Shown: piece by piece, positions 1 through 10,369 of the stretch
Layout of the letters: each line of letters starts with the position of its first letter
Position numbering within the stretch: position 1 is the stretch's first letter
Source: Petrolisthes cinctipes
Taxonomy: Eukaryota; Arthropoda; Malacostraca; Decapoda; Porcellanidae
Assembly (NCBI GenBank): GCA_033782935.1
Contig: JAWQEG010000506.1
Location: 186,001-250,000, forward strand
Reading direction: 5' to 3'
DNA: 64,000 nt
Program-made: the position numbers and the translations under genes
The notes under the pieces: model-generated
Told to the model about the DNA's origin: nothing
The model's database searches: none
Seen by the model: only the letters and a program-made list of their open reading frames with translations

Positions 1-240
1 AGAGTCCACTCGTTCGAAGACGTGTGTACAGGTGGCGAGTTCTTGGCTGACGAACGTTTTAGAAGAGGTTTTCCGTGGCTGCACTGGCTGTAGCTTATGC
101 ATGGATTCTTTGAGGGTACTGGTGAAGTCTTGGACACTGCAGGGCTTGGGATCAATGGTGCTCGAGAGGAACTCGCCTGGGAGTCTGAGCGTGGTTCCAT
201 AGACAAGTTCAGCAGAGGAGTAACCAATGTCTTCTTTTAC
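1..240 (-). pseudogene. pol: integrase C-terminal continuation of pol beyond the premature stop
   Basis: After the TAA at 243-241 the same frame stays open for 80 codons to the window edge. It encodes residues typical of the segment after the integrase core in gypsy elements, including SSAELVYGTTLRLPGEF. This shows that the TAA is a point nonsense mutation and not the natural end of pol. The rest of the integrase C-terminal domain and any 3' untranslated region, polypurine tract and 3' LTR lie to the left of the window. Confidence 0.85.
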
Positions 241-2883
241 TTAGGTACGTATACCAAGGAGAACGATTGGCAGAGTCACAGTCCAGTCAGCACGATTTTC
301 TGCCGTGGCTGTAAGTGATGATTTAAGTTGGCGATGAAAACGTTCAACAAGGCCATTTGACTGAGGATGGTAGCTCGTAGTTCTATAGCGTTTAATTCCC
401 AGTAGAGACATTATCTTGTTCCAGAAGCAGGACTCAAATTGGCTTCCACGATCCGAAGTTAGGCTGAGCGGTACCCCAAATCTAGAAATCCATGTGTCGA
501 TGAAAGCTTTGGCAACAGTGTCTGTTGTGATATTAGTAAGTGGTGCAGCTTCTGGCCAGCGAGTAAATTTGTCGACGCAGGTGAGAATATACCTGAACCC
601 ATTGGAGTAAGGTAGCGGGCCGACGATGTCAACATGAACGTGATGAAATCTTTCAGTAACTGGTGTGAATGTTGCTGCAGGGGAGATTGTGTGGCGTGTC
701 ACTTTTGAAGCTTGGCACTTCACACAGGTGCGAATCCAACCCCTGACATCTTTGTTGATGCCCGACCAAATGAATCTTGAACGCATCATTTCTTGTGAAG
801 CTCGTATTCCAGGGTGAGAGAGGTCATGCAGTTGATGGAAGAGAGGGTACCGGTGATTCTTTGGCAGGTAAGGTCTGTTAGTGCCAGTAGATGTGTCCAC
901 ATAGAGCTGTATGCGAGTCCCCGGGATTTCAACTTTCCTCATCTTTAATGCTGCATTTTCCTTTAATTGCTGGAGCTCAGCATCATTTTCTTGATCTGCA
1001 GCAATGGCGGCATAATTGATAAGAGTTGAAGAGACTGCTGTGATGTTGCGGGACAGCGCATCTGCAGGTGCATTCTCAATTCCTTTGAAATGTCGAATGT
1101 CCGTTGTGAACTGTGAAATGAAGTCCATTTGGCGGAATTGTCTAGGAGTGTATTCTGTCTTGTTGTTCACGAAGATTGTTGTTAGAGGCTTGTGATCTGT
1201 GTAGATGTGAAATTTTCTACCTTCAATAAAATACCGGAAACGTTTGATTGCCTTGTAGATTGCTAGAAGCTCTCGGTCGAAGGCACTGTATTTCATTTCG
1301 GTATTGCTGAGCTTTTTGGAGAAGAAGGTGATGGGCTTCCAGCTTCCGTCTATGTATTGCTGTAAGACCGCGCCAATACCAGTGCCTGACGCGTCTGTAG
1401 AGATGGATGTCTTGGCATTTGGGGTGGGATAACTTAGGGCAGCTACCTCACTGAGTGCCTTTTTTGCCGCATTGAACGCATTGTCAGCTTCTGAAGTCCA
1501 GTCAAGTTTGATGGATTGACCTTTCTTGCAGGGCTTTGTCATGGTATACAGTGGCTGAAGGATGTGTGAGCAGTTTGGGATAAAACGGTTGTAGAAATTT
1601 ATCATCCCTAGGAACTCTTTCAGCTGGCGCTGGGTCGATGGCTTTGGGAACTGCTGAATTGTGTCACACTTTGACTGAAGTGGAGTGATGCCTGCTGAAG
1701 ACACTGTGTGGCCAAGAAAATCGATTGACGAGGATCCAAATTCTGACTTGCCAATGTTGATCTGGGTGCCATAGTCGCGTAGACGGGTGAAGACTTGCTC
1801 AAGGTGTCGTCGGTGAGAATCTGTGTCACGGCTGGCGATGAGTAGGTCATCAATGTAGGCAAAGCAAAAAGGTAGGCCTCGCACAACTTCGTCTATAAAG
1901 CGTTGAAAAGTCTGGGCTGCATTTTTCAAACCAAATGGCATCCTGATGTACTCAAACAAGCCAAACGGAGTTACGATGGCTGTTTTCGGGATGTCCGCTG
2001 GGTTGACTGGAATCTGGTGGAATGCCTTGACTAGGTCAATCCTAGAAAATGTAGTGCAGCCAGCAAGCTGTGATGAGAACTCATGGATGTTCGGTATGGG
2101 ATACCTGTCCAAGGCGGTGCGAGAGTTGAGTGCGCGGTAGTCTCCACATGGTCTGATTTCTCCGTTCTTCTTGGGGACTGTGTGCAGTGCAGATGACCAA
2201 TTGCTTGAGCTGGGACGAATGATTCCTTGATGCATAAGTGATTCAAACTCTGCCTTTACTGCTCGGTAGCGTTCTGGGGCTAAACGGCGTATCTTTGAGT
2301 GAGTTGGTGGTCCTTTTGCCTCAATGTGATGGTACACATGGTGCTTCACCTGGTCGGTTGCTGAGAAGGGCCTAGTAAGTGTCGGGAAGGACTTGAGTAA
2401 CGATGCGTAAGGGTTGCCTTCGTTAATGACCGATATCTGTGTACTCTTCTCGGCAACTGGTTTTGCTGCAGTGTTAATGGAAGTCAATGAATCCCTGAGC
2501 TTACGATTTTTAATGTCGACAACAAGGTCGATGTTTGTCAAAAAATCGGCGCCTAAAATGGCTTGTGAAACTGCTCCGATGTAGAAGGTCCACTGAAAGC
2601 AACGGCGGAGGTTGAATCCCAGCTGCAGTGTTTGCTGTTTGTAAACCGGTATCTGGGTCCCATTGGCAGCGTAGAGGTGAGTGATTGGTGGCAATGACTT
2701 GTGGTATGCCTGTGCTGGTAGGAAGCTTACTTCAGCTCCGGTGTCAATGAGGAATTCAATTTTTGATAGTGGATCATGTATGTAGAGCAGTTTCGATGTA
2801 GTGTGGCGAACACTATGCTCCCTTAGTGCTCGCCGTTGGCATTTGACGTATTGAAATTGCATGGCTGCTGACACTAAAACGCG
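241..2883 (-). CDS. pol: pol polyprotein: protease, reverse transcriptase, RNase H, integrase (truncated by TAA)
   Basis: Residues are numbered from the GTG codon at 2874; the frame opens at 2883 and its first ATG is at 2862-2860. Aspartic protease: DTGAE at 44-48, with ILGAD at 106-110 as the flap region. Reverse transcriptase, about 195-400: catalytic Asp280 in FSRID and YIDD at 340-343. RNase H, about 488-610: Asp494, Glu535, Asp560 and Asp605. Integrase: zinc site His683, His687, Cys717, Cys720, and catalytic Asp749, Asp808 and Glu844 with exactly 35 residues between the last two. The chain stops at TAA 243-241, just after the catalytic core, so the integrase C-terminal domain is lost. 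Pol lies in the -1 frame relative to gag with a short overlap, which fits expression by ribosomal frameshifting, but no canonical slippery heptamer is visible. The enzymes would copy element RNA and insert the DNA; this copy is probably inactive. Confidence 0.95.
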   Translation of the reverse strand, partial: RVLVSAAMQFQYVKCQRRALREHSVRHTTSKLLYIHDPLSKIEFLIDTGAEVSFLPAQAYHKSLPPITHLYAANGTQIPVYKQQTLQLGFNLRRCFQWTFYIGAVSQAILGADFLTNIDLVVDIKNRKLRDSLTSINTAAKPVAEKSTQISVINEGNPYASLLKSFPTLTRPFSATDQVKHHVYHHIEAKGPPTHSKIRRLAPERYRAVKAEFESLMHQGIIRPSSSNWSSALHTVPKKNGEIRPCGDYRALNSRTALDRYPIPNIHEFSSQLAGCTTFSRIDLVKAFHQIPVNPADIPKTAIVTPFGLFEYIRMPFGLKNAAQTFQRFIDEVVRGLPFCFAYIDDLLIASRDTDSHRRHLEQVFTRLRDYGTQINIGKSEFGSSSIDFLGHTVSSAGITPLQSKCDTIQQFPKPSTQRQLKEFLGMINFYNRFIPNCSHILQPLYTMTKPCKKGQSIKLDWTSEADNAFNAAKKALSEVAALSYPTPNAKTSISTDASGTGIGAVLQQYIDGSWKPITFFSKKLSNTEMKYSAFDRELLAIYKAIKRFRYFIEGRKFHIYTDHKPLTTIFVNNKTEYTPRQFRQMDFISQFTTDIRHFKGIENAPADALSRNITAVSSTLINYAAIAADQENDAELQQLKENAALKMRKVEIPGTRIQLYVDTSTGTNRPYLPKNHRYPLFHQLHDLSHPGIRASQEMMRSRFIWSGINKDVRGWIRTCVKCQASKVTRHTISPAATFTPVTERFHHVHVDIVGPLPYSNGFRYILTCVDKFTRWPEAAPLTNITTDTVAKAFIDTWISRFGVPLSLTSDRGSQFESCFWNKIMSLLGIKRYRTTSYHPQSNGLVERFHRQLKSSLTATAENRADWTVTLPIVLLGIRT

Positions 2884-3623
2884 TTACTGCCGAACCTATT
2901 GTGGTAGTAACAGATTCTATCATTCTTTGACCTGCTGTTGGACCTGGACCGTTGTCGATAGTGATGAGGTGTCTTGTCACGGCTCCGTTGGTGACTGTTC
3001 AGCTGCTCTCGCATAGCACTGACCTCCAGGGAAAGTTTTGTTACGAGTTCTGCAAGTTGCTTTATTTCCCTATTCTCACCAATGTTCATTAGTCTTGACG
3101 AAGTGTCAGTGGGAATGGATGCCATGAACTCGTCTGCCAGTTTAGCCAGTTCTTCTAGGGGAAGCTTGCTCTTTACGCTGAAGAGATTCTGTTGAATGGT
3201 TGGTGGCAGACGTTGGTAAAAGAGTTGTCGTAACAGGTCTTGGTCGAACTTCTCCAGTTTGTCTCACAGTAACTTCTTCATGCGGTACAACAATTCTGTT
3301 GGCCTCTCGTTACCTAGTTCTTCTTTTGACACTAACTCCTGAAGTCGGGTTGCCAGTGAAGATTCCAAGCGGGAGAGAATAGCACTTTTCAGGTCCTCAT
3401 AGGGAGTCTTGGAGACCACTGCCTTTAAAATTGTTTCTGAGACCTGAGACAGAACTTCAGGTGGCAGGAGGGCAGTTGCGTGGCTAAATTTCGTGAGACT
3501 AGACGTGATGCCACTTGCCTTGAAGTTGCACTCTAGTATTGAGAACCACATAGCAGGGTCGTGAGTGCAGAATGTAGGGGCTTTGAAGGCCACTGAGGCT
3601 ATATTCTCGTCGTTATTTGCCAT
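2823..3623 (-). pseudogene. gag: gag, interrupted by two in-frame stop codons
   Basis: Structural polyprotein that would form the particle and bind element RNA. The start is taken at ATG 3623-3621, in a strong ACCATGG context directly after the primer site. The frame then runs 266 codons to TAA at 2825-2823. The N-terminal part (PTFCTHDPAMWF near residues 15-30, then a TKF motif) matches the capsid-like gag of many metazoan gypsy elements. A basic Arg/Ser-rich stretch follows near residues 210-236. A C-terminal zinc-knuckle-like motif has Cys238 and His241 before, and Cys251 and Cys255 after, the second stop. The frame is broken by TGA at codon 120 (3266-3264) and TAG at codon 250 (2876-2874). 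Both look like single-base changes since homologous-looking sequence continues in the same frame. It overlaps the start of the pol frame by about 60 bases. Confidence 0.88.
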
Positions 3624-3624
3624 G

Positions 3625-3642
3625 GTCACCCCGGGGTCACCA
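3625..3642 (-). other. primer binding site, tRNA-Trp type
   Basis: Two bases after the LTR end, the coding strand reads TGGTGACCCCG. This is the complement of the conserved 3' end of metazoan tRNA-Trp (CGGGGTCACCA), matching 11 consecutive bases. After two mismatches, GTGA matches again. Avian sarcoma-leukosis retroviruses use the same primer, so the assignment rests on a known tRNA end. The site ends only one or two bases before the gag start codon. Confidence 0.75.
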
Positions 3643-3716
3643 TTTGTAACGGGTAGTTACAATGTAGTGAAGATGTTACCTTCACTTAGGGTGAATGACA
3701 AATAAGTTTTGTGTTG

Positions 3717-3740
3717 GTCTAGTCTAGTCTAGTCTAGTCT
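3717..3740. repeat. AGTCT pentanucleotide microsatellite
   Basis: Four perfect AGTCT units preceded by a partial GTCT, inside the LTR between the AATAAA and the inner LTR end. It would make this LTR prone to length change between copies. Confidence 0.9.
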
Positions 3741-3741
3741 G

Positions 3742-3747
3742 TTTATT
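3742..3747 (-). promoter_or_regulatory. candidate polyadenylation signal AATAAA in the LTR
   Basis: AATAAA on the minus strand, about 30 bp downstream of the inner TATA motif and about 100 bp before the LTR's inner end. Retrotransposon LTRs usually carry the poly(A) signal in or near R, so the position is suitable. The hexamer is common by chance in AT-rich DNA. Confidence 0.45.
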
Positions 3748-3774
3748 TCTTCAGGTTTTACATTGCATATAAGG

Positions 3775-3838
3775 TTTTATAGCTAACCTGGAATATGATC
3801 ATGTGACTATATTTTATAGACAACCTGGAATATGCTCA
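3775..3838 (-). promoter_or_regulatory. duplicated TATA-box region in the LTR
   Basis: Two imperfect direct copies, 37 bp apart, each read on the plus strand as TTTTATAG, a two-base difference, then AACCTGGAATATG. On the coding strand each copy supplies a TATA-like box: TATAAAA at 3781-3775 and TATAAAATA at 3818-3810. The inner copy lies upstream of the AATAAA by a spacing that fits a U3-R layout. Promoter function is inferred from position and motif only. Confidence 0.5.
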
Positions 3839-3866
3839 ATTATATACATAAAGGTTGCCTGCTACA

Positions 3867-5340
3867 AGATCGTTTCTGGGACCCAAAAATATCGAATTTT
3901 CGGGTGTTTTCAGCCTGAATTTGATATATAAATGGGTACAGAAGATGCATGAACATATTGACTTTAGGCAACTAAAATATCGATTTTCATTATGTTCTTT
4001 GCCTGTATTTTGAAAATACTCTAACACGGAGTAGGTATGTACAGATCGTTTCAGGGACCCAAAAATATCGAATTTTCAGGTGTTTTGAACCGGAATTTGA
4101 GATATAAACAGGTACAGAAGATACATGCACATATCGACTTTGGGCACTCAAAATATCGATTTTTAGCATGTTTTAGGCCTATATTTTGAAAATATTCTAG
4201 CACTGAGTAGGTATGTACAGATCGCTTCTTCGACCCAAAAATATCGAATTTTCGGGTGTTTTGAGCCTAAATATGGGATATAAACGTGTGCAGAAGATGC
4301 ATACACATATTGACTCTGAACACATAAAATATCGATTTTAAGCCATGTTTTGCCATGTATTTTGAAAATACTCTAACACGGAGTAGGCATGTACAGATCG
4401 CTTCTAGGACCCAAAAATATCGAATTTTCGGGTGTTTTGAGCCTGAATTTGGGATATAAACGGGTACAGAAGATGCATACACATATTGACTCTAGGCAAC
4501 TAAAATATCGATTTTTAGCCATGTTTTGCCATGTATTTTGAAAATATTCTAACACGGAGTAGGCATGTACACATCGCTTCTGGGACCCAAAAATATCGAA
4601 TTTTCGGGAGTTTTGAGCCTGAATTTGATATATAAACTGGTACAGAAGAATCATACACATATTGACTTTGGGCAACTAAAATATCGATTTTTATTAGGTT
4701 TTTTGCCTGTATTTTGAAAATATTCTAACACGGAGTAGGCATGTACAGATCGTTTCTGGGACCCAAAAATATCGAATTTTCGAGTGTTTTGAGCCTGAAT
4801 TTGAGGTATAAACGGGTACAGAAGATGCATGCACATATTGACTTTGGGCACTCAAAATAACGATTTTTAGCATGTTTTGGGCCTATATTTTAAAAATATT
4901 CTAGCACTGAGTAGGTATGTACAGATCGCTTCTTGGACCCAAAAATATCGATTTATCGGGTGTTTTGAGCCTGAATTTGGGATATAAACGGGTACAGAAG
5001 ATGCATACACATATTGACTCTGGGCACCTAAAATATCGATTTTAAGCCATGTTTTGCCATGTATTTTGAAAATACTCTAACACGGAGTAGGCATGTACAG
5101 ATCGCTCCTGGGACCCAAAAATATAGAATTTTCGGGTGTTTTGAGCCTGAATTTGAGATATAAACGGGTACAGAAGAATCATACACATATTGACTTTGGG
5201 CAACTAAAATATCGATTTTTATTATGTTTTTTGTCTGTATTTTAAAAATACTCTAACACGGAGTAGGCATGTACAGATCATTTCTGGGACCCAAAATTAT
5301 CGAATTTTCGGGTGTTTTGAGCCTGAATTTGATATATAAA
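3867..5340 (+). repeat. left-edge satellite monomers next to the retrotransposon
   Basis: About eight monomers plus an initial fragment of 11 bases (3867-3877). They contain variants not seen deeper in the array, such as TTTTGCCATGTATTTT in the monomers around 4340, 4516 and 5046, and changes inside the usually conserved GGGACCC block (for example near 4230 and 4406). I saw no long-range duplicate of this stretch elsewhere in the window, in contrast to most of the array beyond 5.3 kb. Confidence 0.6.
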
Positions 5341-5344
5341 CGGG

Positions 5345-8300
5345 TACAGAAGATGCATGCATATATCGACTTTGGGCACCTAAAATATCGATATTAAGCC
5401 ATGTTTTGCCCTGTAATTTGAAAATACTCTATCACGGAGTAGGCATGTACAGATCGCTTTTGGGACCCAAAAATATCGAATTTTCGGGTGTTTTGAGCCT
5501 GAATTTGAGATATAAACGGGTACAAAAGATGCATTCATATTTCGATTTTGGGCCCCTAAAATATCGATATTAAGCATGTTTGGGGCCTATATTTTTAAAA
5601 TATTCTAGCACTGAGTAGGCACGTACAGATCGTCTTTGGGACCCAAAAATATCGAATTTTCAAGTGTTTTGAGCCTGAATTTGAGATATAAACGGGTAAA
5701 GAAGATGCATACACATATTAAGTTTGAGCACCTAAAATATCGATATTTAGCATTTTTTGGGCCTATATTCTGAAAATATTCTAGCACTAAGTAGGCATGT
5801 AGAGATCGCTTCTGGGACCCAAAGATATCGAATTTTCGTGTGTTTTGAGCCTGAATTTGAGATATAAACGGGTACAGAAGATGCATACACATATTGACTT
5901 TGGGCACCTAAAATATCGATTTTCAGCATGTTTTGGGCCTGTATTTTGAAAATACTCTAACACTGAGTAGGCATGTACAGATCGTTTCTGGGACCCAAAA
6001 ATATCGAATTTTCGGTTGTTTTGAGACTGAATTTGGGATATAAACGGGTACAGAAGATCCATGCACATATCGACTTTGGGCACCTAAAATATCGATATTT
6101 AGCATGTTTTGGGACTATATTTTCAAAATATTTTAGCACTAAGTAGGCATGTAGAGATCGCTTCTGGGACCCAAAATATCGAATTTTCGGGTGTTTTGAG
6201 CCTGAATTTGAGATATAAACGGGTACAGAAGATGCATACACATATTGACTTTGGGCACCTAAAATATCGATTCTCAGCACGTTTTGGGCCTGTATTTTGA
6301 AAATACTCTAACACGGAGTAGGCATGTACAGATTGATTCTGGGACCCAAAAATATCGAATTTTTGGGTGTTTTGAGTCTGAATTTGAGATATAAACGGGT
6401 ACAGAAGATGCATACACATATTGACTTTGGGCACCTAAAATATCGATTTTCAGCACGTTTTGGGCCTGTATTTTGAAAATACTCTAACACTGAGTAGGCA
6501 TGTACAGATCGCTTCTGGGACCCAAAAACATCGAATTTTCCTGTGTTATGAGCCTGAATTTGAGATATAAACGGGTACAGAAGAATCATACACATATTGA
6601 CTTTGGGCAACTAAAATATCGATTTTTATTATGTTTTTTGTCTCTATTTTAAAAATACTCTAACACGGAGTAGGCATGTACAGATCATTTCTGGGACCCA
6701 AAATTATCGAATTTTCGGGTGTTTTGAGCCTGAATTTGATATATAAACGGGTACAGAAGATGCATGCACATATTGACTTTGGGCAACTAAAATATCGATT
6801 TTCATTATGTTTTGGGCCTGTATTTTGAAAATACTCGAACACGGACTAGGCATGAACAGATCGCTTCTGGGACCCAAAAATATCGAATTTTCGGGTGTTT
6901 TGAGCCTGAATTTGGGATATAAACGGGTACAGAAGATGCATGCACATATCGAATTTGAACACCTAAAATATCGATTTTTAGCATGTTTTGGGCCTATATT
7001 TTTAAAATATTCTAGCACTAATTAGGCATGTACAGATCGATTCTGGGACCCAAAAATATCGAATTTTTGGGTGTTTTGAGCCTGAATTTGAGATATAAAC
7101 AGGTACAGAAGATGCATGCACATATCGACTTTGGGCACCTACAATATTGATTTTTAGCATGTTAGGGACTTTATTTTTAAAATATTCTAGCACTGAATAG
7201 GCATGTACAGATCGCTTCTGGGACCAAAAAATATAGAATTTTCGGGTGTTTTGAGACTGAATTTGGGATATAAACAGGTACAGAAGATTCTTAAACATAT
7301 TGACTCTGGGCACTTAAAATATCCATTTTCATTATGTTTTGGGCCTGTATTTTAAAAATACTCTAACACTGATTAGGCATGTACAGATCGCTTCTGGGAC
7401 CCAAAAATATCGAATTTTCGGTTGTTTTGAGACTGAATTTGAGATATAAATGGGTACAGAAGATGCATGCACATATCGACTTTGGGCACCTAAAATATCA
7501 ATATTTAGCATGATTTGGGCCTATATTTTGAAAACATTCTAGCACTTAGTAGGCATGTAGAGATCGCTTCTGGGACCCAAAAATATCGAATTTTCGGTTG
7601 TTTTGAGACTGAATTTGAGATATAAACAAGTACAGAAGATGCATGCATATATCGACTTTGGGCACCTAAAATATCGATATTAAGCCATGTTTTGCCCTGT
7701 AATTTGAAAATACTCTATCACGGAGTAGGCATGTACAGATCGCTTTTGGGACCCAAAAATATCGAATTTTCGGGTGTCTTGAGCCTGAATTTGAGATATA
7801 AACGGGTACAAAAGATGCATTCATATTTCGATTTTGGGCCCCTAAAATATCGATATTAAGCATGTTTGGGGCCTATATTTTTTAAATATTCTAGCACTGA
7901 GTAGGCACGTACAGATCGTCTTTGGGACCCAAAAATATCGAATTTTCAAGTGTTTTGAGCCTGAATTTGAGATATAAACGGGTAAAGAAGATGCATACAC
8001 ATATTAAGTTTGAGCACCTAAAATATCGATATTTAGCATTTTTTGGGCCTATATTCTGAAAATATTCTAGCACTAAGTAGGCATGTCGAGATCGCTTCTG
8101 GGACCCAAAGATATCGAATTTTCGTGTGTTTTGAGCCTGAATTTGAGATATAAACGGGTACAGAAGATGCATACACATATTGACTTTGGGCACCTAAAAT
8201 ATCGATTTTCAGCATGTTTTGGGCCTGTAATTTGAAAATACTCTAACTCGGAGTAGGCATGTATAGATCGATTGTGGGACCCAAAAATATCGAATTTTGG

Positions 8301-9556
8301 GTGTTTTGAGCCTGAATTTGAGATATAAACAGGTACAGAAGATGCATGCACATATCGACTTTGGGCACCTACAATATCGATTTTTAGCATGTTTTGGGAC
8401 TATATTTGGAAAATATTCTAGCACTGAATAGGTATGTACAGATCGCTTCTGGGACCCAAAAATATCGAATTTTCGGGTGTTTTGAGCCTGAATTTGGAAT
8501 ATAAACGGGTACAGAAGATTCATAAACATATTGACTTTGGGCACCTAAAATATCGATTTTCATTATGTTTTGGGCCTGTATTTTGAAAATACTCTAACAC
8601 TGAGTAGGCATGTACAGATTGATTCTGGGACCCAAAAATATCGAATTTTTGGGTGTTTTGAGTCTGAATTTGAGATATAAACGGGTACAGAAGATGCATA
8701 CACATGTTGACTTTGGGCACCTAAAATATCGATTTTCAGCATGTTTTGGGCCTGTATTTTGAAAATACTCTAACACTGAGTAGGCATGTACAGATCGCTT
8801 CTGGGACCCAAAATCATCGAATTTTCCTGTGTTATGAGCCTGAATTTGAGATATAAACTGGTACAGAAGAATCATACACATATTGACTTTGGGCAACTAA
8901 AATATCGATTTTTATTATGTTTTTTGTCTGTATTATAAAAATACTCTAACACTGAGTAGGCATGTACAGATCATTTCTGGGACCCAAAATTATCGAATTT
9001 TCGGGTGTTTTGAGCCTGAATTTGATATATAAACGGGTACAGAAGATGCATGCACATATTGACTTTGGGCAACTAAAATATCGATTTTCATTATGTTTTT
9101 GGCCTGTATTTTGAAAATACTCTGACACGGAGTAGGCATGAACAGATCGCTTCTGGAACCCAAAAATATCGAATTTTCGGGTGTTTTGAGCCTGAATTTG
9201 GGATATAAACGGGTACAGAAGATGCATGCACATATCGAGTTTGAACACCTAAAATATCGATTTTTAGCATGTTTTGGGCCTATATTTTTAAAATATTCTA
9301 GCACTAAGTAGGCATGTACAGATCGATTCTGGGACCCAAAAATATCGAATTTTTGGGTGTTTTGAGCCTGAATTTGAGATATAAACAGGTACAGAAGATG
9401 CATGCACATATCGACTTTGGGCACCTACAATATTGTTTTTAGCATGTTAGGGACTTTATTTTGAAAATATTCTAGCACTGAATAGGCATGTACAGATCGC
9501 TTCTGGGACCAAAAAATATCGAATTTTCGGGTGTTTTGAGCCTGAATTTGGGATAT
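5345..9556 (+). repeat. 13-monomer higher-order repeat, two tandem copies (offset 2286 bp)
   Basis: The order of monomer variants in about 5345-7270 is repeated at about 7631-9556, 2286 bp further on (13 monomers less two bases). Examples are the CGATATTAAGCC monomer at 5391 and 7675, and the ATTCTGAAAATATTC monomer near 5768 and 8054. The copies differ in a patch around 5.92-6.27 kb versus 8.21-8.54 kb, where different monomer classes occupy equivalent positions. Gene conversion or uneven exchange is a likely cause of the patch. Confidence 0.7.
5990..6165 (+). repeat. reference monomer showing two 88-bp half-units
   Basis: This 176-bp unit illustrates the monomer. Half A is 5990-6077 and half B is 6078-6165. 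Both start with GGG and are exactly 88 bp. Written as typical A and B halves, they align with no gap at about 60 of 88 positions. Shared landmarks are AATATCGA at half-unit positions 11-18, TGTTTTG followed by GCC near 28-38, and CATG at 71-74. The satellite therefore arose from an 88-bp ancestor that doubled and then diverged before the dimer was amplified. In this monomer half B carries the palindrome AAATATCGATATTT. Confidence 0.85.
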
Positions 9557-9823
9557 AAACGGGTACAGAAGATGCATGCACATATCGACTTTGGGCACCT
9601 AAAATTTCGATATTTAGCATGTTTGGGGCCTATATTTTGAAAATATTCTAGCACTGAGTAGGCATGTAAAGATCGTGTTTGGGACGCAAAAATATCGAAT
9701 TTTCAAGTGTTTTGAGCCTGAATTTGAGATATAAACGGGTAAAGAAGATCCTTACACATATTAAGTTTGAACACCTAAAATATCGATATTTAGTATTCTT
9801 TGGGCCTATATTCTGAAAATATT

Positions 9824-9873
9824 CTAGCACTAGGTGCCTACCTAGTAGATGATCGGAGATAGAGATAGCTTCT
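9824..9873 (+). repeat. satellite monomer variant with 17-bp insertion (one of five)
   Basis: Half B is extended by 17 bp relative to the usual monomer. The extra sequence contains CTAGGTGCCTACCTAG, whose ends CTAGGT and ACCTAG are inverted repeats, and then TAGATGATCGG. The same insertion occurs near 17402-17444, 30257-30300, 34144-34187 and 35569-35612. In the last three the left part reads TTGTTGCCTACCTAG instead, so two sub-lineages exist. It is a convenient marker of one higher-order repeat family. Confidence 0.85.
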
Positions 9874-10369
9874 GGGACCCAAAAATATCGAATTTTCGTG
9901 TGTTTTGAGCCTGAATTTGAGATATAAACGGGTACAGAAGATGCATACACATATTGACTTTGGGCACCTAAAATATCGATTTTCAGCATGTTTTGGGCCT
10001 GTAATTTGAAAATACTCTAACTCGGAGTAGGCATGTACAGATCGATTCTGGGACCCAAAAATATCGAATTTTCGGGTGTTTTGAGCCTGAATTTGAGATA
10101 TAAACAGGTACAGAAGATGCATGCAGATATCGACTTTGGGCACCTACAATATCGATTTTTAGCATGTTTTGGGACTGTATTTTGAAAATATTCTAGCACT
10201 GAATAGGTATGTACAGATCGCTTCTGAGACCCAAAAATATCGAATTTTCGGGTGTTTTGAGCCTGAATTTGGAATATAAACGGGTACAGAAGATTCATAA
10301 ACATATTGACTTTGGGTACCTAAAATATCGATTTTCATTATGTTTTGGGCCTGTATTTTGAAAATACTC

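Larger units (their letters stand above)
1..3866 (-). mobile_element. Ty3/gypsy-type LTR retrotransposon, degenerate, 3' end outside window
   Basis: An LTR retrotransposon in minus orientation, with its 5' LTR facing the satellite array. The order along the element is LTR, tRNA primer site, gag, then pol with protease, reverse transcriptase, RNase H and integrase. Integrase following RNase H is the order that defines Ty3/gypsy (Metaviridae-type) elements rather than Ty1/copia. No envelope gene is visible, though the left edge cuts the element before its 3' LTR. Base composition is clearly richer in G and C than the neighbouring satellite. Gag carries two in-frame stops and pol one, with no frameshifting indel seen, so this copy should be unable to move on its own. 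The type is certain; the family name is not, and no host species is inferred from it. Confidence 0.95.
3645..3866 (-). repeat. putative 5' LTR of the retrotransposon (about 222 bp)
   Basis: On the minus strand the segment begins TGTAGC and ends GTTACA, an imperfect terminal inverted repeat of the usual TG...CA kind. Its 3' end is fixed by the primer binding site two bases further on. Its 5' end is set where satellite sequence resumes at 3867. Inside are two TATA-like motifs, an AATAAA and a short AGTCT microsatellite. The 3' LTR is not in the window, so direct LTR comparison is impossible. A length near 222 bp is short but within the known range for gypsy elements. The outer boundary is less certain than the inner one because satellite and LTR share a few bases (TACA) at the junction. 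Confidence 0.7.

Noticed and set aside
97..610. Plus-strand open frames at 97-318 and 416-610
   Set aside because: They are antisense shadows of the integrase coding region on the minus strand.
1620..2246. Other open frames overlapping reverse transcriptase (1620-1886, 1946-2140, 2031-2246)
   Set aside because: They lie out of frame within pol and have no recognisable motif; pol explains the sequence.
241..2874. Initiation of pol at GTG 2874 and of gag at GTG 3629
   Set aside because: GTG starts are a bacterial convention. In this eukaryotic element the gag ATG at 3623 has a strong context, and pol is probably made by frameshift from gag.
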